Shown here one piece after another: positions 40,789 to 49,610 of a stretch of 53,120 bases of DNA. Location: the NCBI GenBank assembly GCA_964428355.1, contig CAYRYU010000047.1:1-53120 (forward strand). Direction: 5' to 3'. The notes below the pieces were generated by a model. That model did not search any database. It had not been told where the DNA came from and saw only the letters and a program-made list of their open reading frames with translations. Position 1 is the stretch's first letter, and the number at the start of each line of letters is the position of its first letter. This DNA is from CAYRYU01 sp964428355. Lineage in GTDB: Bacteria > Muiribacteriota > Ozemobacteria > Ozemobacterales > Ozemobacteraceae. A program made the position numbers and the translations under genes.

Positions 40789-43053
40789 TTGGGCCTGAAG
40801 GTTGATTCCCGAGGTCCGGGCACCCGGGAAAAAGGGTGCTCTATCGCCCGTTCTCCGCTTCCCTTGCGGCGGGGGACGCTTTCCGTGATCATTCTGGGCC
40901 TCATCAGCGTCATGCTGCTTTTCGCGGTCACGGTTGCCCGTCGCAAGAGCGGCCAAGTCCAGTTGCTCACCATCGTCGACCAGACCCAGATCGCCCGCTT
41001 TTTCCTGGAATCCTACGCCGGGGACATCCTGAACCAGCTCCGGCTTCACTCAAACACTCCCGGAACCACCGCTTTCGACGAGTTTCGCAAGGCAGGGTCA
41101 GGTGAACGGACCTTCACTCTGACTCCCGATCTGTACCAGCCATCCTACCTTCTCCAGGACCTGAAAAAGCGTTACGACATCGAGTTCGAGGGATCACCCG
41201 TCATCAAGGTCGCTTCGATGACCATACTCCCCTACCCTTCCTGCCTGGAGGTCCCGCAGAAGGTTTCCGAGAAGAAGGGAAACCTCTATCTCGAGATCCG
41301 GGCAAAGTTTCGCGAACGGATCTACCAGCTTCGTGTCCGCTATCCCGCCCAGCTGGTCATGTACATGACCCCGCTGCTCAAGGAGTTCGTGCTCTTCTTC
41401 GACCGGCTCAACCTCGAGCAACCCGAGCCGTTCGGCGCGAAGGACAACCTCAACATCCTGTACACCAAACGTAGCGATCACCCCACGAAGACCTCGAACG
41501 AGTTCAATCTCTCCATTCCATCCGATTGCGAAAAATTCAGTGGGAAGCCCTGGCTTTTGATGCCTACCCAGGGCGGGGAGTCCAACTTCGACAAGAACGG
41601 CCGCGTGTTTTTTGGCCAGGACTCCTCGAAGATCTACCTCAACCTTGCCGGAGAGATGCATTTCCGCGGGTTCGACCTCGAGACGAATCAATCGGACGGG
41701 GCGATGACGGACCTCTGGTTCGTTCCCTCCCAGGCTTTCGTTGTCAACACCAACAAGACACCAGTCCTGATGCATCCATTCGACACTCGGCCCGGGAACC
41801 TCGGGATGGTCACCTTCAGGTGTCTCAACATCAAACACCCCACGATGCAGTACATCACCCGACAGTCTTTCGTCGGATTTTCCGCCGAGATAGACGACCT
41901 TCCAGACGGGAACTTCCTCAACCCGAACTTCTCGATGAATGTCTTCCTGAGCAAGGATCCCTCCTTCCAGAAGCTCGCGGCCGATCGCAAGCACCTCAAG
42001 CTCGCCTCGCCGTTCAAGCTATACGGGCTCAGCTACGAATCGAACGGAAATGCCGGGCCTCCCCCTCCCTCCCGCCAGATCTTCGGAAACGTTTTCAGCC
42101 GTTTCTTCAAGATCGCGGTCTGGGAGTCGAGCCTCGGTCCCCGACCTTTGCACTATGTCCCGGAGGCGATCGGAAATTCATCCTTTCGCCCCCCCCCGGC
42201 GGAACTCCTGGGCCAGAGCGAACCCTGGGATCCCAGCCTCGCCTCCGAATCATATTCCGATTACATGTCTACCACAGTCTCCGGCGGAGACCCCGGGTCC
42301 GCGCAGGCTCCGCAGATGGCGTACAATCTCGAGGGGGCGATTCCGAAGATGCTCAGTTATCGGGATTTCTGCCCGGCTGACGGGGTGAAGATGAAGGGCC
42401 CCTTTTCCGATTTCGCTGCCGATTACTACGGAATCAAGAATTCCGACCCCGGTCTCGTCAAGAAATCGGTCTTGTCGCGAATCTGCCGTTACTTCCCCGA
42501 CCAGGAGTCTTTCAAGAAATACGCAGGCCTTTCGGAGAATCCGCCCCATTTCTGGGTGGATGGGATAATGTACATCAAGGGTCCGCTGGATCTTCCCGAT
42601 CTGACTTTTGCCAACGTCCGGGGAGGGGTTGTCCTGGTCGATGGCCCGATCAAGCTTGGAAACATTACGCGCGGGCTTCCCGACCTGAAAACTTCGGCGG
42701 GAATGGACGCAATGTACAAACTGATCAAGGATCTGAAACAGCGGGAGTTCCTGACCTTCGTGAGCCTTGAAGGAAGCCAGATCACCCTCAAGGAGGATTA
42801 CCAGGTTGGCGTACAGGTGATTTCCCTGAAACCTGGGATTTCCGCTCCCGAGAATCAGATCAAGTGGGAAAAAGGCCAGAATGTCGTGTTTGTCGGCGGC
42901 GTGGCCGTCAGCACCCCCAAGGTGATCGACCGGATAAAAGACTTCAAGGAAACCCCGTTTTTCTTCTTCGCTCCTACCATGGCCTCGAGCACGCCGGAAA
43001 TGGCAGTCTACCTCGCGCAGGAAATGGAAACCTATGAAATGTTCGTCGAATGA
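40789..43053 (+). CDS. Large pilin-like (PilX/PulK-type N-terminus) surface protein
   Basis: 754 aa from a TTG at 40789 that has GGGAGGGGG five bases upstream; the other candidate is a GTG at 40885, which would remove the leader. The chosen start gives a basic leader ending PLPLRRG, then TLSVIILGLISVMLLFAVTV, like the N-terminal helix of PilX/GspK-type minor pilins; Glu5 is absent, as in GspK-type proteins only in part. The rest is a large extracytoplasmic domain without recognised family; near 600-620 it has a short repetitive patch (WVDGIMYIKGPLDLPDLTF, VVLVDGPIKLGNI). It overlaps the PilV-like gene by 20 bases. Presumed tip or initiation component of a type IV pilus-like or secretion pseudopilus. 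Confidence 0.65.
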   Translation: MGLKVDSRGPGTREKGCSIARSPLPLRRGTLSVIILGLISVMLLFAVTVARRKSGQVQLLTIVDQTQIARFFLESYAGDILNQLRLHSNTPGTTAFDEFRKAGSGERTFTLTPDLYQPSYLLQDLKKRYDIEFEGSPVIKVASMTILPYPSCLEVPQKVSEKKGNLYLEIRAKFRERIYQLRVRYPAQLVMYMTPLLKEFVLFFDRLNLEQPEPFGAKDNLNILYTKRSDHPTKTSNEFNLSIPSDCEKFSGKPWLLMPTQGGESNFDKNGRVFFGQDSSKIYLNLAGEMHFRGFDLETNQSDGAMTDLWFVPSQAFVVNTNKTPVLMHPFDTRPGNLGMVTFRCLNIKHPTMQYITRQSFVGFSAEIDDLPDGNFLNPNFSMNVFLSKDPSFQKLAADRKHLKLASPFKLYGLSYESNGNAGPPPPSRQIFGNVFSRFFKIAVWESSLGPRPLHYVPEAIGNSSFRPPPAELLGQSEPWDPSLASESYSDYMSTTVSGGDPGSAQAPQMAYNLEGAIPKMLSYRDFCPADGVKMKGPFSDFAADYYGIKNSDPGLVKKSVLSRICRYFPDQESFKKYAGLSENPPHFWVDGIMYIKGPLDLPDLTFANVRGGVVLVDGPIKLGNITRGLPDLKTSAGMDAMYKLIKDLKQREFLTFVSLEGSQITLKEDYQVGVQVISLKPGISAPENQIKWEKGQNVVFVGGVAVSTPKVIDRIKDFKETPFFFFAPTMASSTPEMAVYLAQEMETYEMFVE

Positions 43054-43564
43054 CTCCTGTCTCCGTTGGGTGAGACGCCGGGGACTTTCGCTGGCGGAAC
43101 TGCTGGTTGCCATCCTCATCTTCGCCTGCGCATCCATTCCCATCGCCCTTCTGACGGGGAGACAGACCTCGGAGACCTATTCGATCGGGAAACACCTGAT
43201 GGCAGGTTTCCTTGCCTCCAGCCTCCTCGACCGTACACTCGCCATGAACTTCGACCAGTGCCGGACCGAACTGGAGGACCTTGACGGAAAATGGAAGAAG
43301 GTCCTGGACGACCCGAACCTGGTCAAGGATCTGCTGACCCATTCCGCCCTGGCGGGCACCCGATCTGAAATGGAGGATGACTCGGAGCGGCAGTTCAGGA
43401 GCTTCCAGTTCCGGATCGTGAAGGTCGAGTCGAACGTCGCAAAGGACTGGCTCTCGATGTTTACCGTCCAGGTTACGGTTTCCTGGCAGCTTTCGGAGGG
43501 CAACGAGACTTCACGGCAGGAACTCATGGTCGAGGCCATCAAGTTCAACGAGGGGCAGTTGTGA
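43034..43564 (+). CDS. Type IV prepilin-like minor pilin (PilV/GspI-like)
   Basis: 176 aa. Class III signal: WVRRRG followed by LSLAELLVAILIFACASIPI, with Glu at position 5 after the processing Gly, as prepilin peptidase and assembly require. The remaining domain of about 140 residues (YSIGKHLMAGFLASSLLDRT, then FQFRIVKVESNVAKDWLSMF) is typical in size for PilV/GspI proteins. Overlaps the gene before by 20 and the gene after by 4 bases. Confidence 0.85.
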   Translation: MKCSSNDSCLRWVRRRGLSLAELLVAILIFACASIPIALLTGRQTSETYSIGKHLMAGFLASSLLDRTLAMNFDQCRTELEDLDGKWKKVLDDPNLVKDLLTHSALAGTRSEMEDDSERQFRSFQFRIVKVESNVAKDWLSMFTVQVTVSWQLSEGNETSRQELMVEAIKFNEGQL

Positions 43565-44145
43565 GAGACCAGGAAAGCTCATCAATCCGTCAGGTCCGGG
43601 CTTCCGCCCGAGGGGTTACGCTAACGGAGATACTCATCGTCGCTGCGCTTTCCAGTGTCGTCCTGGGAGGAGCTTTCCTTCTCATGCGGGGAACGACCAG
43701 GACCTTCAAGAAGACGACTGATCTGATGAACGTTCAGACGATGATGAACAAGATCCTCTCTTTGATGCGAACCGACGTGAGGAATCTCAAAACGATCGTC
43801 AAGGCCGAAGACCATTCGGTGGTCTTTACAGGAACCTGGAAGGGAAAGGATGCCAGGATCGAGTATTCCTTCACTCCCGAGGTGAAACTGCTCGTTCGGG
43901 CCGTCTACGTCGACGGTGCGGAGCCGCAGTACGACGATTTCGATCCCTCGACCAAGATCGAGGGGTTGGTATTCAAGGTCCAGACGACGCCCCAAAAGGA
44001 GTTCCAGTATCTTGACGTGGCATTGCGGCTGAAATCCAATGAAGCGGGGGAAGGGCGGGCGTCCTTCCTAACCTTTTTTTGCAGGTGTTATTCCAAATGT
44101 GGTAGTCTGTACAATCCCTTCGTGGGCGGAGGAGCGGCCCCGTGA
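43561..44145 (+). CDS. Type IV prepilin-like minor pilin (PilW/GspJ-like)
   Basis: 194 aa, GTG start overlapping the preceding stop (GTGA). Class III signal RASARG then VTLTEILIVAALSSVVLGGA, with Glu5. The following helix (RTFKKTTDLMNVQTMMNKIL) and beta-rich part (KLLVRAVYVDGAEPQYDDF, GLVFKVQTTPQKEFQYLDVA) fit GspJ/PilW-like minor pilins. The last 25 residues are Cys/Gly rich (FFCRCYSKCGSLYNPFVGGG), which is unusual. TACAAT at 44110-44115 near its end may be a -10 box for the next gene. Confidence 0.82.
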   Translation: MRDQESSSIRQVRASARGVTLTEILIVAALSSVVLGGAFLLMRGTTRTFKKTTDLMNVQTMMNKILSLMRTDVRNLKTIVKAEDHSVVFTGTWKGKDARIEYSFTPEVKLLVRAVYVDGAEPQYDDFDPSTKIEGLVFKVQTTPQKEFQYLDVALRLKSNEAGEGRASFLTFFCRCYSKCGSLYNPFVGGGAAP

Positions 44146-44193
44146 CCTTCCTGGTGATTACCGGGAGACGTTTTGGGCTGATTAGGAGGTAGG

Positions 44194-45237
44194 ATGAAAA
44201 GGATATCTCACGGATGGGCACTGGTTTTCTCGGTATTGATCCTGTCCCCGGTGGTTTTCGGGGGCCAGGCTGAGGTTCTCCGGAAAGGTGTTGAGCTGGA
44301 AGCGGCGAAAAAGTACGACGAGGCTATCACCCTCTATCGCGAGGCACTCAAGACCGATCCGTCGGAAGAAATTTTCAAGAAGGCGGCAAGCCTCCTCGGC
44401 AAGTTGAAGAGATTCGACGAGGCCGGCGAGGTCCTGAAGGCGGGCCTCGCGAAATTCCCCGAAAGCGTCGGATTGAGGAACCTCCAGGGGCTGGTCAACT
44501 TTTCCACCGGTCGCAAGGATACTGCCCGTTCGGATTGGAAGTGGGTTCTCGACAAGGAACCCCAGAACAAATTCGCTCAGGAATGGATGGCAAAACTGCC
44601 GTCTCAGGGTGGAACTCCTGCCACCGCTCCTGGCGCGACAACATCTTCAGCGGGATCCGGTTCGGTTGCCGGAGACGAGGACGACCAGACCCCTCTGAAA
44701 CCCGAAGAGCAGGAGAAGCTCGCAAAAAAGATCTTCGATGAACTTGGCGGGACCGACCAGTGGAAACTGGAGGAGTTCGAAAAGAAATACCAGACCGTCA
44801 TCAAACGGTGCCCTGACACTCAGCAGGCCCAGGAAGCATGCTGGAGGCTATCGAACCTCTATCTCACAGGTTACGAAGCGGCCAACGGATCCCCAAACTA
44901 CCAGGGAATCATCGATACCCTGGAACATCTGATCGCGAAGTATCCCAAGACCGTGATCAGGGAGGATGCCGAGAAACGCCTTCTCTTCGCCTACGAAAAG
45001 GGCGGGAAGTTCGACAAAGCGGCTGAGATCTATTCCCGCAGGATCCTTGACCCTGAGCTCGACGATGAAAGTTACATGACCGTCGCCATCGGCTATGCCG
45101 ACTCCCTTTCCCAGATCGGAAAGGGTGAGGAGGCCCGGAAGCTCTACGAGACGGTCATCCAACGCGACAACAACCGGAACGGTTTCCAGGCGGAAATCGC
45201 CCGGATGCGTCTCCAGGGGACTCCCACCGGCCAATAG
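44194..45237 (+). CDS. Secreted tetratricopeptide-repeat protein
   Basis: 347 aa. Signal peptide MKRISHGWALVFSVLILSPV, cleavage near VFGG. TPR units at about 27-125 (LEAAKKYDEAITLYREALKT, AGEVLKAGLAKFPESVGLRN) and 190-340 (QAQEACWRLSNLYLTGYEAA, LLFAYEKGGKFDKAAEIYSR), split by a Ser/Thr/Ala-rich linker (PATAPGATTSSAGSGSVAGD). AGGAGG precedes the ATG. Its place behind three pilin-like genes suggests a periplasmic or surface scaffold for the same apparatus, but this is inferred. Confidence 0.83.
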   Translation: MKRISHGWALVFSVLILSPVVFGGQAEVLRKGVELEAAKKYDEAITLYREALKTDPSEEIFKKAASLLGKLKRFDEAGEVLKAGLAKFPESVGLRNLQGLVNFSTGRKDTARSDWKWVLDKEPQNKFAQEWMAKLPSQGGTPATAPGATTSSAGSGSVAGDEDDQTPLKPEEQEKLAKKIFDELGGTDQWKLEEFEKKYQTVIKRCPDTQQAQEACWRLSNLYLTGYEAANGSPNYQGIIDTLEHLIAKYPKTVIREDAEKRLLFAYEKGGKFDKAAEIYSRRILDPELDDESYMTVAIGYADSLSQIGKGEEARKLYETVIQRDNNRNGFQAEIARMRLQGTPTGQ

Positions 45238-45334
45238 ATTTCCCGTGAACCTTGGGAGGTTTTCCTTCGTCAACTCCAGGGATGGTAGTGTCCTCGCGTT
45301 TTCGTCCTGATTTGCAAGTATCGGAGGGGGAAGT

Positions 45335-47929
45335 ATGAAGAAAAAACAGATTCGGAAGTTATTGATCCTGGCTTTTTCGATATGGATGATGTTCGAACCG
45401 CTCGCGGTAAGCATCGTTCAGGCCCAAGGGTTCGAGGTCCCGACTCCGAAGAAGGTCCAGAAGGACATCACGGCGGATATGGATACCGACCAGTTCGTGA
45501 TGCCGAAGGACTACCTCGATGTAATGCTGACCAGCCTGGGGAAAACCCGGGAGGAGATCGAAGACAAATCCAGCGGCGATGCCTTCATGGTGCTCGCGAA
45601 CGCCTGGAACCTGATGGACGGGAGCGCCCAGGAGGCGGTGACGTTCTACTACGTCATCGGGAAGGTCCTCGATGCGCGTGACGCCCTCGACGTGACGGTC
45701 AAGGGCCTCAAGCCCATTCTGGACATCCTTCCCGACATCTGCGGATCCCTAACCCTCTTCCTGGTCCGCGAATCCCTCGGGTCCTATTCCAAGGTTATGA
45801 CCGGGTTTTTCCGGGGAGCCGCCCACATGGTCGAGCGTACGGCAAACGTGGCCGCGGCCATGGAAAAATACGGCATCCAGGCCATCGAGCTGATCGAGAA
45901 GGGTACCGGGACGCCCGATGATATCAACGGATTGTGTGAATGGCTCACCAAAGCCCCCTCCGGAAGCGGTGGAGCCAAGGCATTCGAAACCGTCGGGAAG
46001 GTGATGACCGGAATCGGCATCGCGTGCGAAATCATCTCCCTTTGCGTCAACATCAACAACCTCGCAACCAGCGAAACCATCGCGGGCGGTTCAAAGGGCG
46101 CGGGTGGTTTCACCTGGAGCGATACCAAGGAAGTCATCGGGGCGCTCGGAAGCATCGCCTCGCTCGTCTGCATGTTCCTCGCCCCCCCGGCGGGGACGAT
46201 CTGCGGAATCGTTGTCCTGGCGGTCCTGCTCGTCACGAAGGCTCTCGACGAGATCGGAAACGAGCGGAAGGACTGGTTGAAAGCCTATCAGGGGTCCCAC
46301 TGGTTCCTTTACAGCAATGACGAGAAGTACAAGCTCTTTTTCGACAACCCCGGCGCCTGGAAAGGCACCAAAGCCCTTGCCTGGACCGAAGCCGAGAAGA
46401 ATTTCGGGAAAGCCCTCCAGGGCCAGAACAGCTCCGCGGGCGAAGCCGCTGCGCGCCTCAAGGACGCCCAGGACAAAGCGGTCAAACAGGGCAAGCTGAT
46501 GACCTGGTACCAGTCGCGTCCCGCTCCGTTCAGCAGCTTCTCCCCCACCGAGTTCAAGGAGATATGGCGGCTCAAGGCCGACTACATGAGTTGGAAGCCC
46601 GCCGAGGAAAAGAAGGGGTTCATGGACAACTTCTGGTCGACCGTGGGAGATGCGGTGAAAGATTCGATCGCCCCGGGCGGGATCATCGGAAGCACCCTCC
46701 GGAAGTGGTTGAGCAAATACGGCACTGAGAAAGCTTTCGAACAGAGGCTCAAGGAATTCCAGAAGGAGATGTGCTACTTCAACCCCGATTACGCCCTTCT
46801 CTGGAGATTCCGTAAACACGCCGGAGTCGGACTCGGTGCCCAGAACCAGGATCCGGAATGGATCAAGGGCAAGATGCCCTCCATGGTCTTTCTCAGGATC
46901 CAGCAAGCACCCTTCAACTACCTTCCCCTCCTGGAGATCACCGACTGGACCGACGAGATCCTGCGCACCGGGATCTTCGCCGACTCTTTCCTCTGTGGAA
47001 TCAAAACCCTTGCTGCCCTCAAAGATATGATGAAACAGCAGAACACCGATATCGAAAAAGCGCTCAAGGATTTCGGAACCAAGGCCGAAAAGCTCGAGAC
47101 CGTTCTCGAGCTGGCCAAGAAGGAACGAGAAGCCATCCAGAAGCTTATCGATGCTCCGGACAAAACCGAGACCTCAGCTACCGAAACCGAGAAGAAGAAC
47201 AAGAAAGAGCTTCTCAAATCGCTCAAGAACCTGAAGTTCATCTCCGATGCCGATTACGACGAGCTGCTACAGGTTGCGGAAAAGGAGAAGACCGTCGAGA
47301 AGGCAAAGGAAGCGCTCGAACTGGTTCTCATGGATCGTCCCGGTGCCCTTGCATTCGGAGCCGTTGCCGCCATCATCCGCGGGATCGGGATCAAACAGAA
47401 TCTTGACAAGGCTGCGATCTACAAGTGGTACGGCGAATACCGGAAGAAGGGTTCCGACGCCGTCGCCAAGATCAACCCTGTCTTCAAGAAGTACCTCGAG
47501 GAAGGAAAGTGCCTCGAGATCGAGGGGAAGAACTTCCTCGAACGGATCGGAAACGCCATCGCCAACTTCTTCGGCGGGATCGATCCCCCGGTCAAGGATT
47601 ACGAGCACTACCGGAACCTCTACCTGAAGGAAGCCCAGAAGTTCGGAAACCTTGCCAACAGCTCGATGATCCAAACGGAATACATTCCCGACTATTCCGG
47701 GATGGGAATGGGAACCTTCGTGGATTTCCAGAAAACACCCAAGGAGCTTTTCGACCTTCTTGCCAAGGTCAACACCGAACTCAAAGCCTGGAATACCCTT
47801 GCCGGGAAAGCCGCATCAAAGTTGACCGGTGTTACGGTGAAATGGGAATCGGGCAACTCGATGTACGGTCCCTACGAAATCCCCTCAGGCCTCGACTGCA
47901 CGCAAGCCATTGAGCTCCCCACGCCCTGA
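45335..47929 (+). CDS. Large secreted helical protein of unknown family
   Basis: 864 aa, ATG with GGAGGGGG upstream. Long signal peptide (MKKKQIRKLLILAFSIWMMF, cleavage near QAQG at 29-32). Two hydrophobic stretches, about 219-242 (KVMTGIGIACEIISLCVNI) and 268-302 (ALGSIASLVCMFLAPPAGTI onward), look like a buried or membrane-inserting pair. Around 560-680 there is a charged helical/coiled-coil region (KALKDFGTKAEKLETVLELA; EKKNKKELLKSLKNLKF). No enzyme motif seen. It resembles, in layout only, helical pore-forming or large surface proteins. It follows the pilin-like and TPR genes and may be their cargo. The 97 bases before it show only a weak 5-bp stem (45248-45261). Confidence 0.72.
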   Translation: MKKKQIRKLLILAFSIWMMFEPLAVSIVQAQGFEVPTPKKVQKDITADMDTDQFVMPKDYLDVMLTSLGKTREEIEDKSSGDAFMVLANAWNLMDGSAQEAVTFYYVIGKVLDARDALDVTVKGLKPILDILPDICGSLTLFLVRESLGSYSKVMTGFFRGAAHMVERTANVAAAMEKYGIQAIELIEKGTGTPDDINGLCEWLTKAPSGSGGAKAFETVGKVMTGIGIACEIISLCVNINNLATSETIAGGSKGAGGFTWSDTKEVIGALGSIASLVCMFLAPPAGTICGIVVLAVLLVTKALDEIGNERKDWLKAYQGSHWFLYSNDEKYKLFFDNPGAWKGTKALAWTEAEKNFGKALQGQNSSAGEAAARLKDAQDKAVKQGKLMTWYQSRPAPFSSFSPTEFKEIWRLKADYMSWKPAEEKKGFMDNFWSTVGDAVKDSIAPGGIIGSTLRKWLSKYGTEKAFEQRLKEFQKEMCYFNPDYALLWRFRKHAGVGLGAQNQDPEWIKGKMPSMVFLRIQQAPFNYLPLLEITDWTDEILRTGIFADSFLCGIKTLAALKDMMKQQNTDIEKALKDFGTKAEKLETVLELAKKEREAIQKLIDAPDKTETSATETEKKNKKELLKSLKNLKFISDADYDELLQVAEKEKTVEKAKEALELVLMDRPGALAFGAVAAIIRGIGIKQNLDKAAIYKWYGEYRKKGSDAVAKINPVFKKYLEEGKCLEIEGKNFLERIGNAIANFFGGIDPPVKDYEHYRNLYLKEAQKFGNLANSSMIQTEYIPDYSGMGMGTFVDFQKTPKELFDLLAKVNTELKAWNTLAGKAASKLTGVTVKWESGNSMYGPYEIPSGLDCTQAIELPTP

Positions 47930-47954
47930 ATTCCGATCAAGTCAGGTTGAATCG

Positions 47955-47982
47955 ACCGGTCCGATGAAACACTCGGACCGGT
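47955..47982 (+). terminator. Strong hairpin after the 864-aa gene, spanning a start codon
   Basis: ACCGGTCCG (47955-47963), ten-base loop, CGGACCGGT (47974-47982), then TTCTCTTCC. Perfect 9-bp stem, 25 bases past the stop at 47929. The loop begins with the ATG (47964) that looks like the start of the next gene. Confidence 0.55.
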
Positions 47983-49610
47983 TTCTCTTCCTGGCAGGTG
48001 AGTTAATCACCCTTCTCGTTCTCCTGGGCCTTGGCTGGAAAATCTTCAGGGGAATGGATCTCGTTTCTGACATTGGGTTGTATGATGAAGCGTGGTACCT
48101 TGCCCACGGGTTGGAAATTCCTTCCCGGGGTTTCCCCGGCCCCGAATGGGGACCCCTGTATTCGTTATGGTATCTTCTCCTGTCCCTTGTAGGGGGCCCG
48201 CCGGATCGAATCGGGTTGTACTTCCTCAATTTCAAGATTACCTCGGTCATGGTCCCTTTGGTTTTTTATGTTTTCATGCGGGTCTGGGATACGAATTTCT
48301 GGTTCGGGACACTCGGAGCGTTCTTGTTCATGGTTTCATCAGCCAACGTTTTTCTGTGGCCTCGGGCGACCGCGCTGGCCGCAGCGATGATGATGGTTTC
48401 CATGATTTTGTACAAGGTTTTCCGTGATGAATGGCCACTTTTGGGAAGGACCGCGGTCGTTGGGGGCTTTTTTCTCGCATCGTATGTACGCCCCGAGGCG
48501 TATCTGGGCTCGTTGGCCTGTGCCCTTTACTTCCTGGTTTCCTGGTGGCGATCCCGTGCACTTTCACCAATCCTCCGAAGAAGGGACCTGGCGTGCACTG
48601 CGTGCGTTTGCCTCGCCTTGGCGGGGCTTCTTGGGTGCCTTGGTGCGCCTTGGAGTGACAACTCGGGACGTTCGTTTTTCGCTTTCTCCCAACACTTCGC
48701 CATCAACTTCGCGGGGTGGACCGATAGTCCGTGGAATCCCTCCACGAACATCGGGGATGCAATGCACCAGGCATTTGGGGAATCTCGGTCGGTCAGGGAC
48801 GCACTTCTTGCCTCCCCGTGGAACTTTTTCCGGCATGTTTTTTCGAATCTTCTGAGCATCCCGGGAGCGGTTTTCGAGAACTTCTTCATACACCTTACTC
48901 TCGTAACCCCGCAGAGCCTCGAGAACTCCCAGCACGAAGCCCTTGCCCTGCTTTTGCTCCTTTCCAGTCTGTTGGTCTTGAAGTGGCGGAATGTTGGAAA
49001 AGTGGGAAAGACCGGGGTCAAGGAGTCCATCCGAATTCCCGCCGGCCTGTTTCCGGTTGCGGTGGCCGCCTCCCTTCCCAGCTTCATCGGGTCGGTGGCA
49101 ATCTACCCTCGTGATCACTATCTGGTTATTCCGGGGTTGATGGCAACCGTTGTTCTGGGGTCCATTCTATTCCCCGAAACCGATAGAAGCGGGCCTGAAT
49201 GTTGGTGGGGCCGGATCCTTCTTTTCGTCCTTCTCGCTGCGTTCTGCCCGGAAGTGGGAAAACTAGGCAGTTTCCAGAGGCCTGTCTTGGAAACCCTGAA
49301 GCTTCTTTCCGATCCCGACAAGGTGAAGCCTGGAAAGATTCTCGAGGCGGAGGGGGGATATGATCTTCTGCTTCCTCCCGGGTTCGGAAGGGTTGCGGAA
49401 TACGACAAACCTGACGGAAAGCCATTTCCCGACTTCGTTTTTGAAAAGGGAATCGAGATCGTGGTTGAAAGCGAGCTCCTTCGTGATGATCGAAGATTCT
49501 GCAACGATCCGGGCTGGATCGATTTCCAGAAGAACCCCGAAAAGTTGGGGTTCAAAAAATCCCTCATTCCAGGGACGCCGTGGTTCGTCTACCTGAAAAG
49601 CGCGAAATGA
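47964..49610 (+). CDS. GT-C type membrane glycosyltransferase-like protein
   Basis: 548 aa from the ATG at 47964 (a start at 47910 would overlap the previous gene by 20 bases and add 18 residues). About ten membrane helices, beginning FLFLAGELITLLVLLGLGW. The first loop has DIGLYDEAWYLAHGLEIPS, the acidic first-loop motif of PMT/ArnT-like GT-C enzymes. Later helices include PLVFYVFMRV, ALAAAMMMVSMILYKVF and ALALLLLLSSLLVL. The C-terminal 110 residues are a soluble domain (EGGYDLLLPPGFGRVAEYDK). Likely transfers sugar from a lipid carrier to protein or glycan. Overlaps the next gene by 4 bases. Position behind pilin-like genes makes pilin or surface-protein glycosylation plausible. Confidence 0.75.
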   Translation: MKHSDRFLFLAGELITLLVLLGLGWKIFRGMDLVSDIGLYDEAWYLAHGLEIPSRGFPGPEWGPLYSLWYLLLSLVGGPPDRIGLYFLNFKITSVMVPLVFYVFMRVWDTNFWFGTLGAFLFMVSSANVFLWPRATALAAAMMMVSMILYKVFRDEWPLLGRTAVVGGFFLASYVRPEAYLGSLACALYFLVSWWRSRALSPILRRRDLACTACVCLALAGLLGCLGAPWSDNSGRSFFAFSQHFAINFAGWTDSPWNPSTNIGDAMHQAFGESRSVRDALLASPWNFFRHVFSNLLSIPGAVFENFFIHLTLVTPQSLENSQHEALALLLLLSSLLVLKWRNVGKVGKTGVKESIRIPAGLFPVAVAASLPSFIGSVAIYPRDHYLVIPGLMATVVLGSILFPETDRSGPECWWGRILLFVLLAAFCPEVGKLGSFQRPVLETLKLLSDPDKVKPGKILEAEGGYDLLLPPGFGRVAEYDKPDGKPFPDFVFEKGIEIVVESELLRDDRRFCNDPGWIDFQKNPEKLGFKKSLIPGTPWFVYLKSAK

